Origin: Acidimicrobiales bacterium
GTDB taxonomy: Bacteria; Actinomycetota; Acidimicrobiia; Acidimicrobiales; Poriferisodalaceae
DNA: 64,000 nt
NCBI GenBank assembly: GCA_041394185.1
Contig: JAWKIQ010000001.1
Coordinates: 1,240,001-1,304,000 of the forward strand
Direction of reading: 5' to 3'
Position 1 is the first letter of the stretch, and the number at the start of each line of letters is the position of its first letter. Made by a program: the position numbers and the translations under genes. Below, piece by piece: positions 38,770-48,329 of this stretch. The notes beneath the pieces were generated by a model. The model made no database searches. It was not told the origin of the DNA and was given only the letters and a program-made list of their open reading frames with translations.

Positions 38770-39793
38770 CGGCTGCCGGAATCTCGATGCGGGCTCCACC
38801 GCTGGCGGCTGACCGGTAACAGGCATCGACCACCTGGTGAGCCCGCAGCGCAACCCGCAGGCTGGGATAGGCCGGCCGGCCGGCGGCCACCGCGGCTATG
38901 AACTCGCCGTCGGGGTTCTGACCGGCTCCGGGCGATCTCCTGGCCGCCTCGGCCAGCAGTTCTTGGCCGGTCAGCTCGAACGTTTGGCCGCCGTGGGTCC
39001 AGGTGACGTCGCCGAACCATTCGCCACGCAGCCGGGCCCACAGGTTGGTGCCGAACACTTCGACGTCGCGGTTGGAGATGCGCTCGAGCAGGTCGTGCCA
39101 CACCGACAGCATCACGCCATGGAGCCCGGATTCGAAGCCGATGTTGACCGCGATCGAGTCTTCGATGCCCTCGATCTGGTGCACGTAGCGGGTGGTGGCC
39201 GACACTGACACGATGGGACCGAACATCCACTCGAGCAGGTCGATGTCGTGGATGGAGTGTTCGATCAGGACGCCTGCGCCGGCCTTGTCGACCTCGGCCC
39301 GCCAGGTCGATGCGTAGCGGCCTTGTATCGGCAGGAACTGGTCGTCGCGGAAGGTGAAGCTGAGCAGCTTGCCGCTGTCGGGGCGGTTCGCAACGTCCTT
39401 CAGTAGATGGAATACCGGTGATCGGCGCAGCACCAGGCCGACCTGATTGATCACGCCGGCTCGCTCGACCGTATCGACGATGCGCTGGGCCTGCGCCAGG
39501 TTGGTACCCAGTGGCTTTTCGCAGAAGACCGCCTTGCCGGCATCTGCGGCCATCGCCACCAGTCGCTCGTGTTCGCTGGTCCAGGTGCAGACGTAGACGG
39601 CGTCGCTTCGGTCTACGACCTCCTCTGGTGTGTCGCAAACGGACGCGTCGGTGGCAGCGCCGAAGCGTTCTGCCCGCTCGGTGTCGGGGTCGTGCACGGC
39701 CGCCCAGACTGCGTCTGCGCCCGAGGCGCGCAAGCTCTTCGAGTGGTAGGTGGCGATGTTTCCCGCCCCCAGGAATCCGACCGAGATCGTCAC
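38759..39793 (-). CDS. Gfo/Idh/MocA family oxidoreductase
   Basis: NAD(P)-dependent sugar or inositol dehydrogenase-like protein, 344 aa. The dinucleotide motif is GFLGAGNIATYHSKSL and the catalytic-lysine motif is VFCEKPLGTN; the C-terminal alpha/beta domain follows (HSIHDIDLLEWMFG). Substrate not predictable. GTG 39793 is chosen because TAACGT lies 7 nt upstream; starts at 39802 and 39877 are also open. Its end overlaps the DUF4129 start, so it may be the first gene of that operon. Confidence 0.9.
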   Translation of the reverse strand: MTISVGFLGAGNIATYHSKSLRASGADAVWAAVHDPDTERAERFGAATDASVCDTPEEVVDRSDAVYVCTWTSEHERLVAMAADAGKAVFCEKPLGTNLAQAQRIVDTVERAGVINQVGLVLRRSPVFHLLKDVANRPDSGKLLSFTFRDDQFLPIQGRYASTWRAEVDKAGAGVLIEHSIHDIDLLEWMFGPIVSVSATTRYVHQIEGIEDSIAVNIGFESGLHGVMLSVWHDLLERISNRDVEVFGTNLWARLRGEWFGDVTWTHGGQTFELTGQELLAEAARRSPGAGQNPDGEFIAAVAAGRPAYPSLRVALRAHQVVDACYRSAASGGARIEIPAAGAQ

Positions 39794-39800
39794 GCCGGTC

Positions 39801-39864
39801 ACGTTAGTTGTCTCGGCGGTGGTTTGGCCCAACCGCCCGAACCTGCGCCGGGTCCGACTAGGGT
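39801..39864. promoter_or_regulatory. Divergent leaderless promoters, Gfo/Idh and alpha/beta hydrolase
   Basis: TAACGT (minus, 39806-39801) lies 7 nt before the GTG at 39793. TAGGGT (plus, 39859-39864) lies 6 nt before the ATG at 39871. The start codons are 77 bp apart. Confidence 0.55.
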
Positions 39865-39870
39865 CGGGCC

Positions 39871-40545
39871 ATGGCAAACCCGGTCGTCCTACTCCACGGC
39901 TTCACCGGCTCGGTCCGGTCTACATGGAAGCCCACGGGCCTCATGGACCTATTGGCAGATTTTGGTCGAGAGTGCATCGCCATCGACCTTCCGGGCCACG
40001 GCACCAGCGAGCTAAAGAGCCACGACCCAGCCGACTACGCCACGCTGGAAGCCGACCTGCTGGCGACGCTGCCGGAGGGACCATTGGACGGCGTCGGCTT
40101 CTCCGCCGGCGCACGCATCCTGCTGGTGATGGCATCGATGCAGCCCGAACGTTGGGGCAAGCTCGTCGTGGCCGGAGTGGGCAACAACCTGTTCGAACGC
40201 GACCCCGAGCGCGGTGAGCGCATCGCCAAGGGCGTTGCGGGCGAGGCAGACGCCGACGATCCTCACGCTCAGGCGTTCGGGCGCTACGCCTCAGAACCTG
40301 GGCAAGACCCAAAGGCGCTGGCGGCCTTCATGCGCCGACCGCATCCTCCTCTGGGGTCCGCTGAATTGGGCCTGGTGACCGCACCCACCGCTGTGGTGCT
40401 TGGCACCGAAGACTTCGCCGGACCCGCCGACCCTCTCGTCGACGCTCTGCCCAACGCCACGCTGCACTCACTGCGAGGTGTCGACCACTTCGCCACCCCG
40501 AAGGACTTCGGTTTCATCGACGCCGTGCTGGGCCACCTCAGCTGA
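39871..40545 (+). CDS. Alpha/beta hydrolase (MenH-like size)
   Basis: A 224-aa cytoplasmic alpha/beta hydrolase: oxyanion region VVLLHGFTGSVRSTW, nucleophile elbow GVGFSAGARIL (GxSxG), acid near VLGTEDFAG and the histidine in RGVDHFATP. No lid domain typical of lipases. Substrate unknown. Its last 8 bp overlap the end of the convergent hydrolase gene. Confidence 0.87.
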   Translation: MANPVVLLHGFTGSVRSTWKPTGLMDLLADFGRECIAIDLPGHGTSELKSHDPADYATLEADLLATLPEGPLDGVGFSAGARILLVMASMQPERWGKLVVAGVGNNLFERDPERGERIAKGVAGEADADDPHAQAFGRYASEPGQDPKALAAFMRRPHPPLGSAELGLVTAPTAVVLGTEDFAGPADPLVDALPNATLHSLRGVDHFATPKDFGFIDAVLGHLS

Positions 40546-41332
40546 GAAAATCCGCAACCGCCTGGACGACAGCAGCCGATTGTTCGACCGGAACCATGTG
40601 CCCGGCCTCGGCAAACGTCACCAGCTGCGACCCTGCGATGCTGTCGTTCCAGATGGTCGCGTAGGGATCGGGCGGGAACAGTCTGTCGCTGAGGCCCCAA
40701 ACCAGCAGGGTGGGTACACCGATGCGGTGTACACGCTTGGACAGCCGCCGGTTGGGAATGGGGAACAAGATCTTGCCAGCGGTGCCCAGCCGCCGTGCAT
40801 TGCCGACGAGGAAGGCCTGCAGCGCCGCGTTGTCGCTGAAGTCGACACCGCCGGTCATGATCTTTTCGCCGGCGACCGGGTCGTGCCACAACACCTCTGC
40901 CAGCTCGAAGGGAAGCATGGCGAAGATGTCGGGTACCGGATGATCGTCATGCCACATTCCCGCCGGGCACAACAACACCAGCCGGCTGAGGTCGTTGCGT
41001 GCGATCGCCGCCATCTCAGATGCGATCATGCCGCCCATCGAATGCCCCATCAACACCGGCGGCCCGGCGAGGTCGAGTGCGTCGACCAGATCCCAGCCGT
41101 GCAGGGCAAAGTCGAGCATGTCCTCTATAGCTGTCTCGGTCTCGTCGGCTCCGTAACCGGGCCAGATCGGGGCATGAACGGTGAATGACTGGGCCAGGGT
41201 ATTGAGCAGCGGGTCCTGCGCCATCGTGCCGCCCGCTCCGTGGAAGAACACGATGTCGGGCCCCGTTCCGCCTACCAGGACGTCGCCCTCGATGCCCCGC
41301 CGGGTGGTGATGCGCTTCGTCTCGAGGGTCAT
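40538..41332 (-). CDS. Alpha/beta hydrolase paired with a luciferase-like monooxygenase
   Basis: A 264-aa alpha/beta hydrolase: FFHGAGGTMAQDPLLNTL, elbow LMGHSMGGMIASE (GxSxG), acid in VWGLSDRLFPPD, histidine in AEAGHMVPVEQS. The ATG is within one base of the upstream monooxygenase stop (TGATG), so the two are translationally coupled. This pair (flavin monooxygenase plus hydrolase) suggests a two-step catabolic reaction, but the substrate is not predictable. Confidence 0.88.
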   Translation of the reverse strand: MTLETKRITTRRGIEGDVLVGGTGPDIVFFHGAGGTMAQDPLLNTLAQSFTVHAPIWPGYGADETETAIEDMLDFALHGWDLVDALDLAGPPVLMGHSMGGMIASEMAAIARNDLSRLVLLCPAGMWHDDHPVPDIFAMLPFELAEVLWHDPVAGEKIMTGGVDFSDNAALQAFLVGNARRLGTAGKILFPIPNRRLSKRVHRIGVPTLLVWGLSDRLFPPDPYATIWNDSIAGSQLVTFAEAGHMVPVEQSAAVVQAVADFLS

Positions 41333-42645
41333 CAGATGCTCCCCCCGTCGTTTGCGCCGGCGTCTCGCATGGCATCGCGCATGGCGTCGGGGCCAGGTGA
41401 AGGCGTGCGGGCCGACTCGACCGTGGTCTCGGGCCTGACCCTGTCCTTCATCGGAGTGGGCCACCAGCGAGTGTCGGTCTCGAGTTCTGGCCACAGGTTC
41501 TTCAGCTGGGGCATGACCTTCTCGGCGAACAACTGGGTGCTGTAGCGGGTCTTCCAGTCGGGCATGTTGCCCATGTGCAGCAGGCAGAACACCGTGCCGA
41601 GGCGCATGTCCTTGATCATCGACTCCATCTGTTCGCGCACCGTGTCGGGCCCGCCGGCAATGACGAACCCTCCCTCGACCAGGTCTTTCCAGGTCAGACG
41701 CTGGAACATCTCCTGGTTTTCCTTGCGCAGCTGGTTGAGCTTGCCGGCCTTGATCGTGTTGACGGTGCGATAGCCGGGCGGGTCGGCGAAGCCGGGATAG
41801 ACGTGCAGGCAGCGGTTGAAGAAGTACAGCATGTGTTCGGCGTACAACTCCTCGGCCTGGGCGTCGGAGTCGGCGACACAGATGATCTGGGCGAACGACG
41901 CCCGGCCCGGCGACTCGTCCTTGTCGCGGGCTGCAACCCTCTCCCAGTAGCCCTCCAGCAGGGCCCGGCCGGCCTTGTAGCCGTTGAACGACAGGTACGA
42001 GTAGTTGTAGTCGTGATCCAGGCAGAAATCCCACGTCTCGATAGAGCCGCCGCCGGGGATGTAGATGGGTGGGTGAGGTTTCTGGATTGGCCTGGGCCAG
42101 ATGTTCACATAGCGCAACTGGTTGTACTTGCCGTCGAAAGCGAAGGGTTCTTCCTCGGTCCAGGCCCGGATGATCATCCGGTGGGCCTCGTCGTACTTGT
42201 CGCGGGTCAACGCGGGAATCTGGCCGTAGGTGAAGTTGGTGTCCATCGGTGTGCCGACCGGGAAGCCGGCCACCAGCCGCCCGCCCGAGATGACGTCGAG
42301 CATGGCGAACTCTTCGGCCACCCGTATCGGTGGGTTGTAAAGCGCTATCGAGTTGCCGATGACACAGATGGCGGCGTTGCTGGTGCGCCTGGCCAGGCCC
42401 GCCGCGATGATGTTGGGCGACGGCATGATGCCGTAACCGTTCTGGTGGTGCTCGTTGACGCCGATACCGTCGAAGCCCATCTCGTCGGCGAACTCGAGCT
42501 GGTCCATGTACTCGTGGTACAGGCTGTTGGCCCGCTCGGGATCGAACAACTTCGAGTCGATGTCGACCCAAACCGACCGATGGTTCTCCCGGAAATCGTC
42601 CGGCAGATCGGGCCACGGCATCAGGTTGAACCAAACGAACTTCAC
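41332..42645 (-). CDS. LLM-class flavin-dependent oxidoreductase
   Basis: A 437-aa bacterial-luciferase-like protein: FADEMGFDGIGVNEHHQNGYG, ISGGRLVAGFPVGTP and the conserved FVIAGGPDTVREQMESM are visible. Members use FMN or F420; an F420 role is possible since fbiC is in the window, but the sequence alone does not decide. The GTG start is preceded by GGGGGAAG, a Shine-Dalgarno. The Gly/Pro-rich C-terminal tail (about 40 residues) is not part of the fold. Confidence 0.92.
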   Translation of the reverse strand: MKFVWFNLMPWPDLPDDFRENHRSVWVDIDSKLFDPERANSLYHEYMDQLEFADEMGFDGIGVNEHHQNGYGIMPSPNIIAAGLARRTSNAAICVIGNSIALYNPPIRVAEEFAMLDVISGGRLVAGFPVGTPMDTNFTYGQIPALTRDKYDEAHRMIIRAWTEEEPFAFDGKYNQLRYVNIWPRPIQKPHPPIYIPGGGSIETWDFCLDHDYNYSYLSFNGYKAGRALLEGYWERVAARDKDESPGRASFAQIICVADSDAQAEELYAEHMLYFFNRCLHVYPGFADPPGYRTVNTIKAGKLNQLRKENQEMFQRLTWKDLVEGGFVIAGGPDTVREQMESMIKDMRLGTVFCLLHMGNMPDWKTRYSTQLFAEKVMPQLKNLWPELETDTRWWPTPMKDRVRPETTVESARTPSPGPDAMRDAMRDAGANDGGSI

Positions 42646-42722
42646 GAGCTTCCCCCTCGTCGCTGGTATTTACGAACGCCCCGAACCCCCGAGGCGACTC
42701 CGTATTCTGCGAACTTACTCCA

Positions 42723-42728
42723 TACCCT
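42723..42728 (+). promoter_or_regulatory. Leaderless -10 box TACCCT before hrpA
   Basis: TACCCT lies 8 nt before the hrpA GTG, with no Shine-Dalgarno. Confidence 0.5.
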
Positions 42729-42736
42729 GGTGAGCC

Positions 42737-45700
42737 GTGCCAACCACCGTCACCCTCGACGACGGCGCCGAGATCGAGTACCCCGACCTACCGATCACCG
42801 AGCGCAGGCTGGAGCTTCTCGAAGTGATCGAGTCGAGCCAGGTCGTTGTCGTCGCGGGCGAAACCGGCTCGGGCAAGTCGACCCAGCTGCCCAAGTTCTG
42901 CCTTGAGCTGGGCCGGGGCCGCCCTACCAGGCGCGGCAAACCGCGGCGCATCGCCCACACCCAACCTCGCCGCATAGCGGCGCGCTCGGTGGCCCAACGG
43001 GTTGCCGCCGAGCTGGGAGAGGAACTGGGCGGCACGGTCGGCTTCGCCGTGCGGTTCGATGATCGGGTCGGCGACTCGACCCGCATCAAGGTGATGACCG
43101 ACGGCATCTTGTTGAACGAGATCCAGCGCGACCCCAAGCTGCGGGCCTACGACACCGTCATCGTCGACGAAGCCCACGAGCGCTCGCTGAACATCGACTT
43201 CCTGCTGGGACACCTGCGGCGGCTGATCGACGAACGCAGCGACCTGAAGGTGATCATCACTTCGGCCACGATCGACACCGAGCGATTCGCCGCCCATTTC
43301 GCCGACGCCCCGATTGTGGAGGTGTCGGGCCGCACCTACCCCGTCGCGGTCCGCTATCGCCCCTATGGCGAGCCCGAGACGCCCTCGGGGTGGGAAGACC
43401 TAGACCAGCCCGGCGCAGTGTGTGCGGCGGTCGAGGAGCTGTACACCGAGGGCGACGGCGACATCCTGGTGTTCTTCAGCGGCGAGCGCGACATCCGCGA
43501 CGCAGCCGAAGCGCTGGAGGCTCTGGAGCTGCCCAACACCGAGATCGTGCCGCTGTTCGCCCGTCTGAGTCTGGCCGAACAGCAGAAGATCTTCTCACCC
43601 CACCGGGGCCGCCGCATCGTGCTGTCGACCAACGTGGCCGAGACGTCGCTGACCGTGCCGGGCATCCGCTACGTGGTCGACACCGGCTATGCCCGCATCA
43701 GCCGGTTCAACCGGCGCACCAAGGTTCAGCGCCTGCCCATCGAAGCGATCAGCCAGGCATCGGCCGACCAGCGCGCCGGCCGGTGCGGCCGCTTGGGCCC
43801 TGGCATCGCCATACGCCTCTACAGCCAGGACGACTACGACAGCAGGCCAGAGTTCACCGAACCCGAGATCCAGCGCACAAACCTGGCTGCGGTCATCATC
43901 CGGATGCTCGATGCGGGTCTGGGCGACGTTGCCGACTTCCCGTTCGTCGACCCTCCCGACACCAGGTCGATACGCGACGGCTATGCCCTGCTGGAGGAGC
44001 TGGACGCGATACACGAAGCCGAGCTGACCGAGCTGGGCCGTCGAATCGCACACCTGCCCGTCGACCCCCGCATCGCCCGAATGATTCTGGCCGGCGTCGA
44101 GCACAACTGCGCCGCCGAAGTGTTGGTGATCGCCTCGGCTCTGTCGGTGCAAGACCCCCGCGAGCGCCCGACGGGCAAGGAGGAGGCCGCGGGCCAGGCG
44201 CACGCCAGGTTCCGGGTCAAGGGTTCCGATCTGCTGGGCTGGATCGAACTGTGGCGATATATCCGCGACGAGCGCGCCAGCGGATCCTCCAGCCGCTTCA
44301 GGCGCCTGTGCCGCAGCGAATACCTGAACTACCTGCGCATCCGCGAGTGGCAGGAGGTGCACGGCCAGCTGCGCCGCGCCCTGCGCCAGATAGGTGTCGA
44401 CGTCGCCGACGTGTCCGATGCCGAAGGGCAGGCCCATCCCGACAACGTTCACAAGGCCCTGCTGACCGGCATGTTGTCGCTGGTCGGGCAAAAGGATCCG
44501 GAAACCCGTGACTATCGAGGTGCTCGCGGGTCGCGGTTCTCGGTGTCGCCGGCATCGGTCCTGTTTCGCGCCACTCCCCCATGGATCATGGCTTCTGCGC
44601 TGGTCGAGACCACCAGGGTGTGGGCCCACTCGGCCGCCCGCATTGACCCTGCCTGGCTGGTCGAGGTCGGCGACCACATGGTTCGGCGGTCTTACGGCGA
44701 CCCCTACTGGGACGCCGTTCGGGGCTCGGCCAGCGCCCTGGAAAGAGCAACCATCTTTGGGCTGACGATCCACGACAACAAGCCGGTCCAGTTGGGCCGC
44801 GTCGACCCCGACTTGGCCCGCGAGATGTTCATCCGCCACGCCCTGGTGGGCGGCGAGTGGCACCAACGCCACCATTTCGTGGCCCGCAACATGCAGCGCA
44901 TCCGCGAGGTTCTGGACCTCGAGGCCCGCAGCCGCCGAGGTGACCTGTTGGCCGGCGACGAGGATCTGGTCGATTGGTTCGCCCAGCGCATCCCCGAGCA
45001 CATCACAACCGTCGCCCACTTCGACGCGTGGTGGCGCCGCCGTCGCAAGAAGTCTCCGCACCTGCTGGACCTCGACGTCGACGACCTGATCGACACGGCC
45101 GACGAACTGGATCAAGACGACTTCCCCTCGACCTGGCGACACGGCGACGCCGAACTGCCCATCGAATACGTCTTCGCCCCCGGGCTGCCAGACGACGGTG
45201 CAACCGTGGTGGTCGACGAAGCGTTGTTGAGCGCCCTCGACCCGGCCGAGTTCGAATGGCATGTGCCCGGGCGACGTCACGAGATAGTCACCCACCTGGT
45301 GCGGGCGCTGCCCAAGGAATGGCGCCGCCGCTTCGTGCCGGTGCCCGACACGGTCAACCAGCTGCTCGCCGACCTGGAAGCTCAACCCGGCGTGCGACTG
45401 GTCGACGCCGTGCGCCGCGAGCTGGGTCGTCGCGCCGGCGAACCGATTCCCGCAGACCTGTTGACCATGGATTCGGTGCCCGATCACCTGCGCATGCGAT
45501 TCAGGGTGGTCGACGCCAAGAGCACAGAACTCGCATCCGGTCTCGACCTGGCGGCCCTGAAGGACGAGCTGGCCGTTCGATTCAAGCGTCGCCTGCAGCG
45601 CAAGCGCCACCCAATCGAGTGCTCGGGCGCCACCGACTGGACCTTCGGCGAGTTGCCACGCACGGTCGAGGTGGGCGACGCGGGCCGTTCTGCCACCGCC

Positions 45701-46474
45701 TATCCGACGGTGTTCGACGAGGGAGAGTCGGTCGGCGTGCGCTTGGTCGCCTCCGCCGGCGAGCAGGTCGACACCATGTGGCTGGGAATACGCCGCCTGC
45801 TGCGAATGAGGCTGCGCACCCCGGCCCGATCGGTTCGCCACCTGTTCACCCAGGACCTCAAGCTGGGTCTGGCCGTGGGTCCGCACCCATCGACCGAGGC
45901 CTGGTTCGAAGACTGTGTCGCTTGTGCACTCGATCATCTGATCGAGCAGACGGCTCTGCCGTGGACCGACAGCGACTATCGACAGCTGGCATCCACCGTC
46001 GACGACCGGGCCACCGAAGTGATCGAGTCGGTCGTGCTCACGACCACCGCCATCCTGACGTCCAACCGCAGGCTTCGCGCTCGCATGGCCGACATGGCGA
46101 CGTCTGAGGTCTATGCCCCAACCGTCGCCGACGCCACCGCCCAACTGGACCGTCTGGTCTACGACGGATTCATCGCCGGTGTGGGCCTGGCCCGGCTGGC
46201 CGACATCGGCCGATACCTCGACGCCATCGAGGTGAGGCTCGACCGCGTGCGCAACGACGTAGCCCGCGACCACCGAGCCCTGGTGGCATGCCGTCGCCTG
46301 GAAGCCCGCTGGGGCGAAATCGTCGGCTCCATCGGAATGCGGCCGGCCCTCGAAGACATCGGATGGATGCTGCAAGAGTTCCGAGTCGCCCAGTTTGCAC
46401 AGACCGTCGGGGCCAAGGGACCCGTCAGCGAGAAGCGGATAGCCCAGGCCCTCGACTGGGCACTACTGACCTGA
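42737..46474 (+). CDS. hrpA: ATP-dependent RNA helicase HrpA (DEAH box)
   Basis: A 1245-aa DEAH-box helicase, close to E. coli HrpA (1300 aa). Walker A AGETGSGKSTQLPKF, then TDGILLNEIQRDP, DEAHERSLNIDF (DEAH), SATIDTERF, and the C-terminal helicase motif QRAGRCGRLGPG. The long C-terminal DUF3418 domain is complete. HrpA proteins act on structured RNA and stalled ribosomes. The GTG start has TACCCT 8 nt upstream and the conserved N-terminus follows at once. Confidence 0.96.
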   Translation: MPTTVTLDDGAEIEYPDLPITERRLELLEVIESSQVVVVAGETGSGKSTQLPKFCLELGRGRPTRRGKPRRIAHTQPRRIAARSVAQRVAAELGEELGGTVGFAVRFDDRVGDSTRIKVMTDGILLNEIQRDPKLRAYDTVIVDEAHERSLNIDFLLGHLRRLIDERSDLKVIITSATIDTERFAAHFADAPIVEVSGRTYPVAVRYRPYGEPETPSGWEDLDQPGAVCAAVEELYTEGDGDILVFFSGERDIRDAAEALEALELPNTEIVPLFARLSLAEQQKIFSPHRGRRIVLSTNVAETSLTVPGIRYVVDTGYARISRFNRRTKVQRLPIEAISQASADQRAGRCGRLGPGIAIRLYSQDDYDSRPEFTEPEIQRTNLAAVIIRMLDAGLGDVADFPFVDPPDTRSIRDGYALLEELDAIHEAELTELGRRIAHLPVDPRIARMILAGVEHNCAAEVLVIASALSVQDPRERPTGKEEAAGQAHARFRVKGSDLLGWIELWRYIRDERASGSSSRFRRLCRSEYLNYLRIREWQEVHGQLRRALRQIGVDVADVSDAEGQAHPDNVHKALLTGMLSLVGQKDPETRDYRGARGSRFSVSPASVLFRATPPWIMASALVETTRVWAHSAARIDPAWLVEVGDHMVRRSYGDPYWDAVRGSASALERATIFGLTIHDNKPVQLGRVDPDLAREMFIRHALVGGEWHQRHHFVARNMQRIREVLDLEARSRRGDLLAGDEDLVDWFAQRIPEHITTVAHFDAWWRRRRKKSPHLLDLDVDDLIDTADELDQDDFPSTWRHGDAELPIEYVFAPGLPDDGATVVVDEALLSALDPAEFEWHVPGRRHEIVTHLVRALPKEWRRRFVPVPDTVNQLLADLEAQPGVRLVDAVRRELGRRAGEPIPADLLTMDSVPDHLRMRFRVVDAKSTELASGLDLAALKDELAVRFKRRLQRKRHPIECSGATDWTFGELPRTVEVGDAGRSATAYPTVFDEGESVGVRLVASAGEQVDTMWLGIRRLLRMRLRTPARSVRHLFTQDLKLGLAVGPHPSTEAWFEDCVACALDHLIEQTALPWTDSDYRQLASTVDDRATEVIESVVLTTTAILTSNRRLRARMADMATSEVYAPTVADATAQLDRLVYDGFIAGVGLARLADIGRYLDAIEVRLDRVRNDVARDHRALVACRRLEARWGEIVGSIGMRPALEDIGWMLQEFRVAQFAQTVGAKGPVSEKRIAQALDWALLT

Positions 46475-46487
46475 GCTGGTCGTTGTT

Positions 46488-46555
46488 GCCCGCATCTTTG
46501 CGACAACTTCGATCTGGAACGGCGACGCACGGCCGCTTGTCGCAAAGATGCGGGC
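46488..46555. repeat. Perfect 19-bp inverted repeat, full copy of the GCGACAA element
   Basis: GCCCGCATCTTTGCGACAA (46488-46506) and its exact reverse complement (46537-46555) enclose 30 nt, in the 121-bp gap after hrpA. The left arm is identical over 19 bp to the copy at 4496-4514. It may act as a bidirectional terminator for hrpA and the convergent GNAT gene, but identity with a distant site suggests a repeat family. Confidence 0.9.
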
Positions 46556-46595
46556 GCGATCAGCCCCGAGACCTCCGCGGGCCAGAGCCCGACGG

Positions 46596-47054
46596 TCAGA
46601 GTTCGAGGGTCAGGTACAGACTGAAATCGGATTCCGTGTAGTCACCGAAGGGACCACAATCAGAGAACCCGAAGCTGTCGTACAGGTGGATGGCAGCGGC
46701 AAATGGCTCGCCTCTTCCCGTCTCGAGGCTCAGCCTCCGATAGCCGCGCCGGCGCGCTTCGGCGACGATGTGGGCCAGCACCGCTCGACCCACGCCCTTG
46801 CCCAGGTGCAGATCGTGTGTGCGCATCGACTTCAGCTCGCCGTGAGTCGCTTCGATCTCGTGGAGCGCGCCGCACCCCGCCAGCTCATTGCCGTCCCACA
46901 CCGACCACACGGTCACCGATGGGTCCTTCAGCCGATCGATGTCGAAGAAGTGGCAGGCCCCCGGAGGTGACGCCTCCAACATGCCCTCCGCGTGGCGCCG
47001 CAACAGATCGCGTATCGGTTCGCCCGACAGGTCGTCGATTCGAATATCGAACAT
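46596..47054 (-). CDS. GNAT family N-acetyltransferase
   Basis: A 152-aa acetyltransferase with the acetyl-CoA-binding motif LHLGKGVGRAVLAHIVAEA (R/Q-x-x-G-x-G/A type, here KGVGRA) and the C-terminal AIHLYDSFGFSDCGPF segment. Target substrate unknown. The ATG overlaps the stop of the class-V aminotransferase gene, so the two are coupled. Confidence 0.9.
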   Translation of the reverse strand: MFDIRIDDLSGEPIRDLLRRHAEGMLEASPPGACHFFDIDRLKDPSVTVWSVWDGNELAGCGALHEIEATHGELKSMRTHDLHLGKGVGRAVLAHIVAEARRRGYRRLSLETGRGEPFAAAIHLYDSFGFSDCGPFGDYTESDFSLYLTLEL

Positions 47055-48304
47055 CAGATCACCTCGTCCAGTGCGGCGATGACACGGTCGACCTCTTCCA
47101 CCGTGTTGTAGTGCACCAGAGAAACACGAACCACGCCCTCGGCGAGGTCGATTCCCATCGCCTCTACCAGACGTCTGGCGTAGAAATCGCCATGTCCGAC
47201 ACCGATCGACCGAGCAGCCAAGTGTTCGACAACCACCGAAGGTGCCACCCTGCGTGGCACGAAGGCGATGGTGGGCGCACGCACGGTGTGATCGGTAGAC
47301 GGCGAACCGACCAGGCGGACGTCGCTCTGGGCGAGGAAATCGAGCAACGGACCCATCAGCACCTGCTCGTGCGCCCCGAAGAGTTGGTAGACCGCTGCGA
47401 TGCGCTCGAACGAACCGGCCGGCGCCGAGCCGCCCGGATGGTGGTGCTGGTAGAGATCGTCGTAGTAGTCGACCATGCCGGCCACGGCAGCAACCTGGGC
47501 ATGATCGGGCCCGGCCGGAACCAGCCGCTTGGTCGCCAGGCCGCCGTTGAAGAAATGGCCCTGGTTCGACACACGGTCCAGCAAGTCGGGCCGGCAATAC
47601 ACCACACCCTGGTGGGGACCCCACGTCTTGTAGGTGCTGTAGAAGTACAGATCTACGTCGAGGTCGACCACGTCGATGGCGGCGTGAGGGGCATACGAAA
47701 CCCCGTCGACGGCCACCAACGCACCCGCCGCGTGGGCCAGGTCGGCAACCTGGGCCACCGGATTGACGGTGGCTGCCAGGTTCGACGCGTGGGTGAAACA
47801 CACCAGCCGCGTGCGGTCGGTCAACAACGCCTCCAGATCGGCGACGTCGAGCAGGCCAGTGTCAGGATCGACCGACCACTCGACCACCTCGATGCCGGTC
47901 TCGGACAAGCGGCGCCACGATCCGATGTTGGCCTCGTGATCCTGGTTGGTCACGATCACCCGGTCGCCGTCGTCGAACAGAGGTCGAAGGGCACGCGCCA
48001 CCACATAGGTGTTCTGTGTCGTCGAAGGCCCTATCGACACCGAACCGGCCGGAGCGTTGAGGGTTGCCGAAACCGCCGCAAGGCCGCGGTCCATGGCGTC
48101 ACCGGCCACCTTCGCCGGACCCGCAGGGCCATAGGGCTGCACCTTCGAAGACCGGTAGAAGCCGCACAAGATGTCGGCCACCCGGTCTGGAACGTAGCTG
48201 CCTCCTGCATTCTCGCAGTGAGCCCAACCGGCCAAAGCCGGATCTTCGAAGGCCGCGAACTGTGAACGTACGAAGTCGATGTCGAGCCGAAGCGAACTGT
48301 GCAT
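47054..48304 (-). CDS. Cysteine desulfurase-like class V aminotransferase
   Basis: A 416-aa PLP protein of the cysteine-desulfurase-like group (TIGR01976 type): HCENAGGSYVP near the start, IGPSTTQNTYVV, VTNQDHEANIGSWRR, and the PLP lysine in FYSTYKTWGPHQG. No mobile cysteine loop like that of IscS is obvious, so sulfur transfer is uncertain. ATG 48304 is chosen because TAGCGT lies 7 nt upstream; a longer frame overlaps the divergent kinase. Followed by the coupled GNAT gene. Confidence 0.88.
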   Translation of the reverse strand: MHSSLRLDIDFVRSQFAAFEDPALAGWAHCENAGGSYVPDRVADILCGFYRSSKVQPYGPAGPAKVAGDAMDRGLAAVSATLNAPAGSVSIGPSTTQNTYVVARALRPLFDDGDRVIVTNQDHEANIGSWRRLSETGIEVVEWSVDPDTGLLDVADLEALLTDRTRLVCFTHASNLAATVNPVAQVADLAHAAGALVAVDGVSYAPHAAIDVVDLDVDLYFYSTYKTWGPHQGVVYCRPDLLDRVSNQGHFFNGGLATKRLVPAGPDHAQVAAVAGMVDYYDDLYQHHHPGGSAPAGSFERIAAVYQLFGAHEQVLMGPLLDFLAQSDVRLVGSPSTDHTVRAPTIAFVPRRVAPSVVVEHLAARSIGVGHGDFYARRLVEAMGIDLAEGVVRVSLVHYNTVEEVDRVIAALDEVI

Positions 48305-48311
48305 CTCCGGC

Positions 48312-48321
48312 ACGCTAGCTT
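48312..48321. promoter_or_regulatory. Overlapping bidirectional -10 boxes around GCTAGC
   Basis: TAGCGT (minus, 48317-48312) lies 7 nt before the ATG at 48304. TAGCTT (plus, 48316-48321) lies 8 nt before the GTG at 48330. The two boxes share bases of the palindrome GCTAGC; the start codons are only 25 bp apart. Confidence 0.6.
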
Positions 48322-48329
48322 CGGCTCCC

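Noticed and set aside
43595..46375. A 900-codon open frame antisense to hrpA
   Set aside because: High-GC antisense shadow; the translation is low-complexity His/Val/Gln/Gly-rich with no domain, while hrpA is complete.
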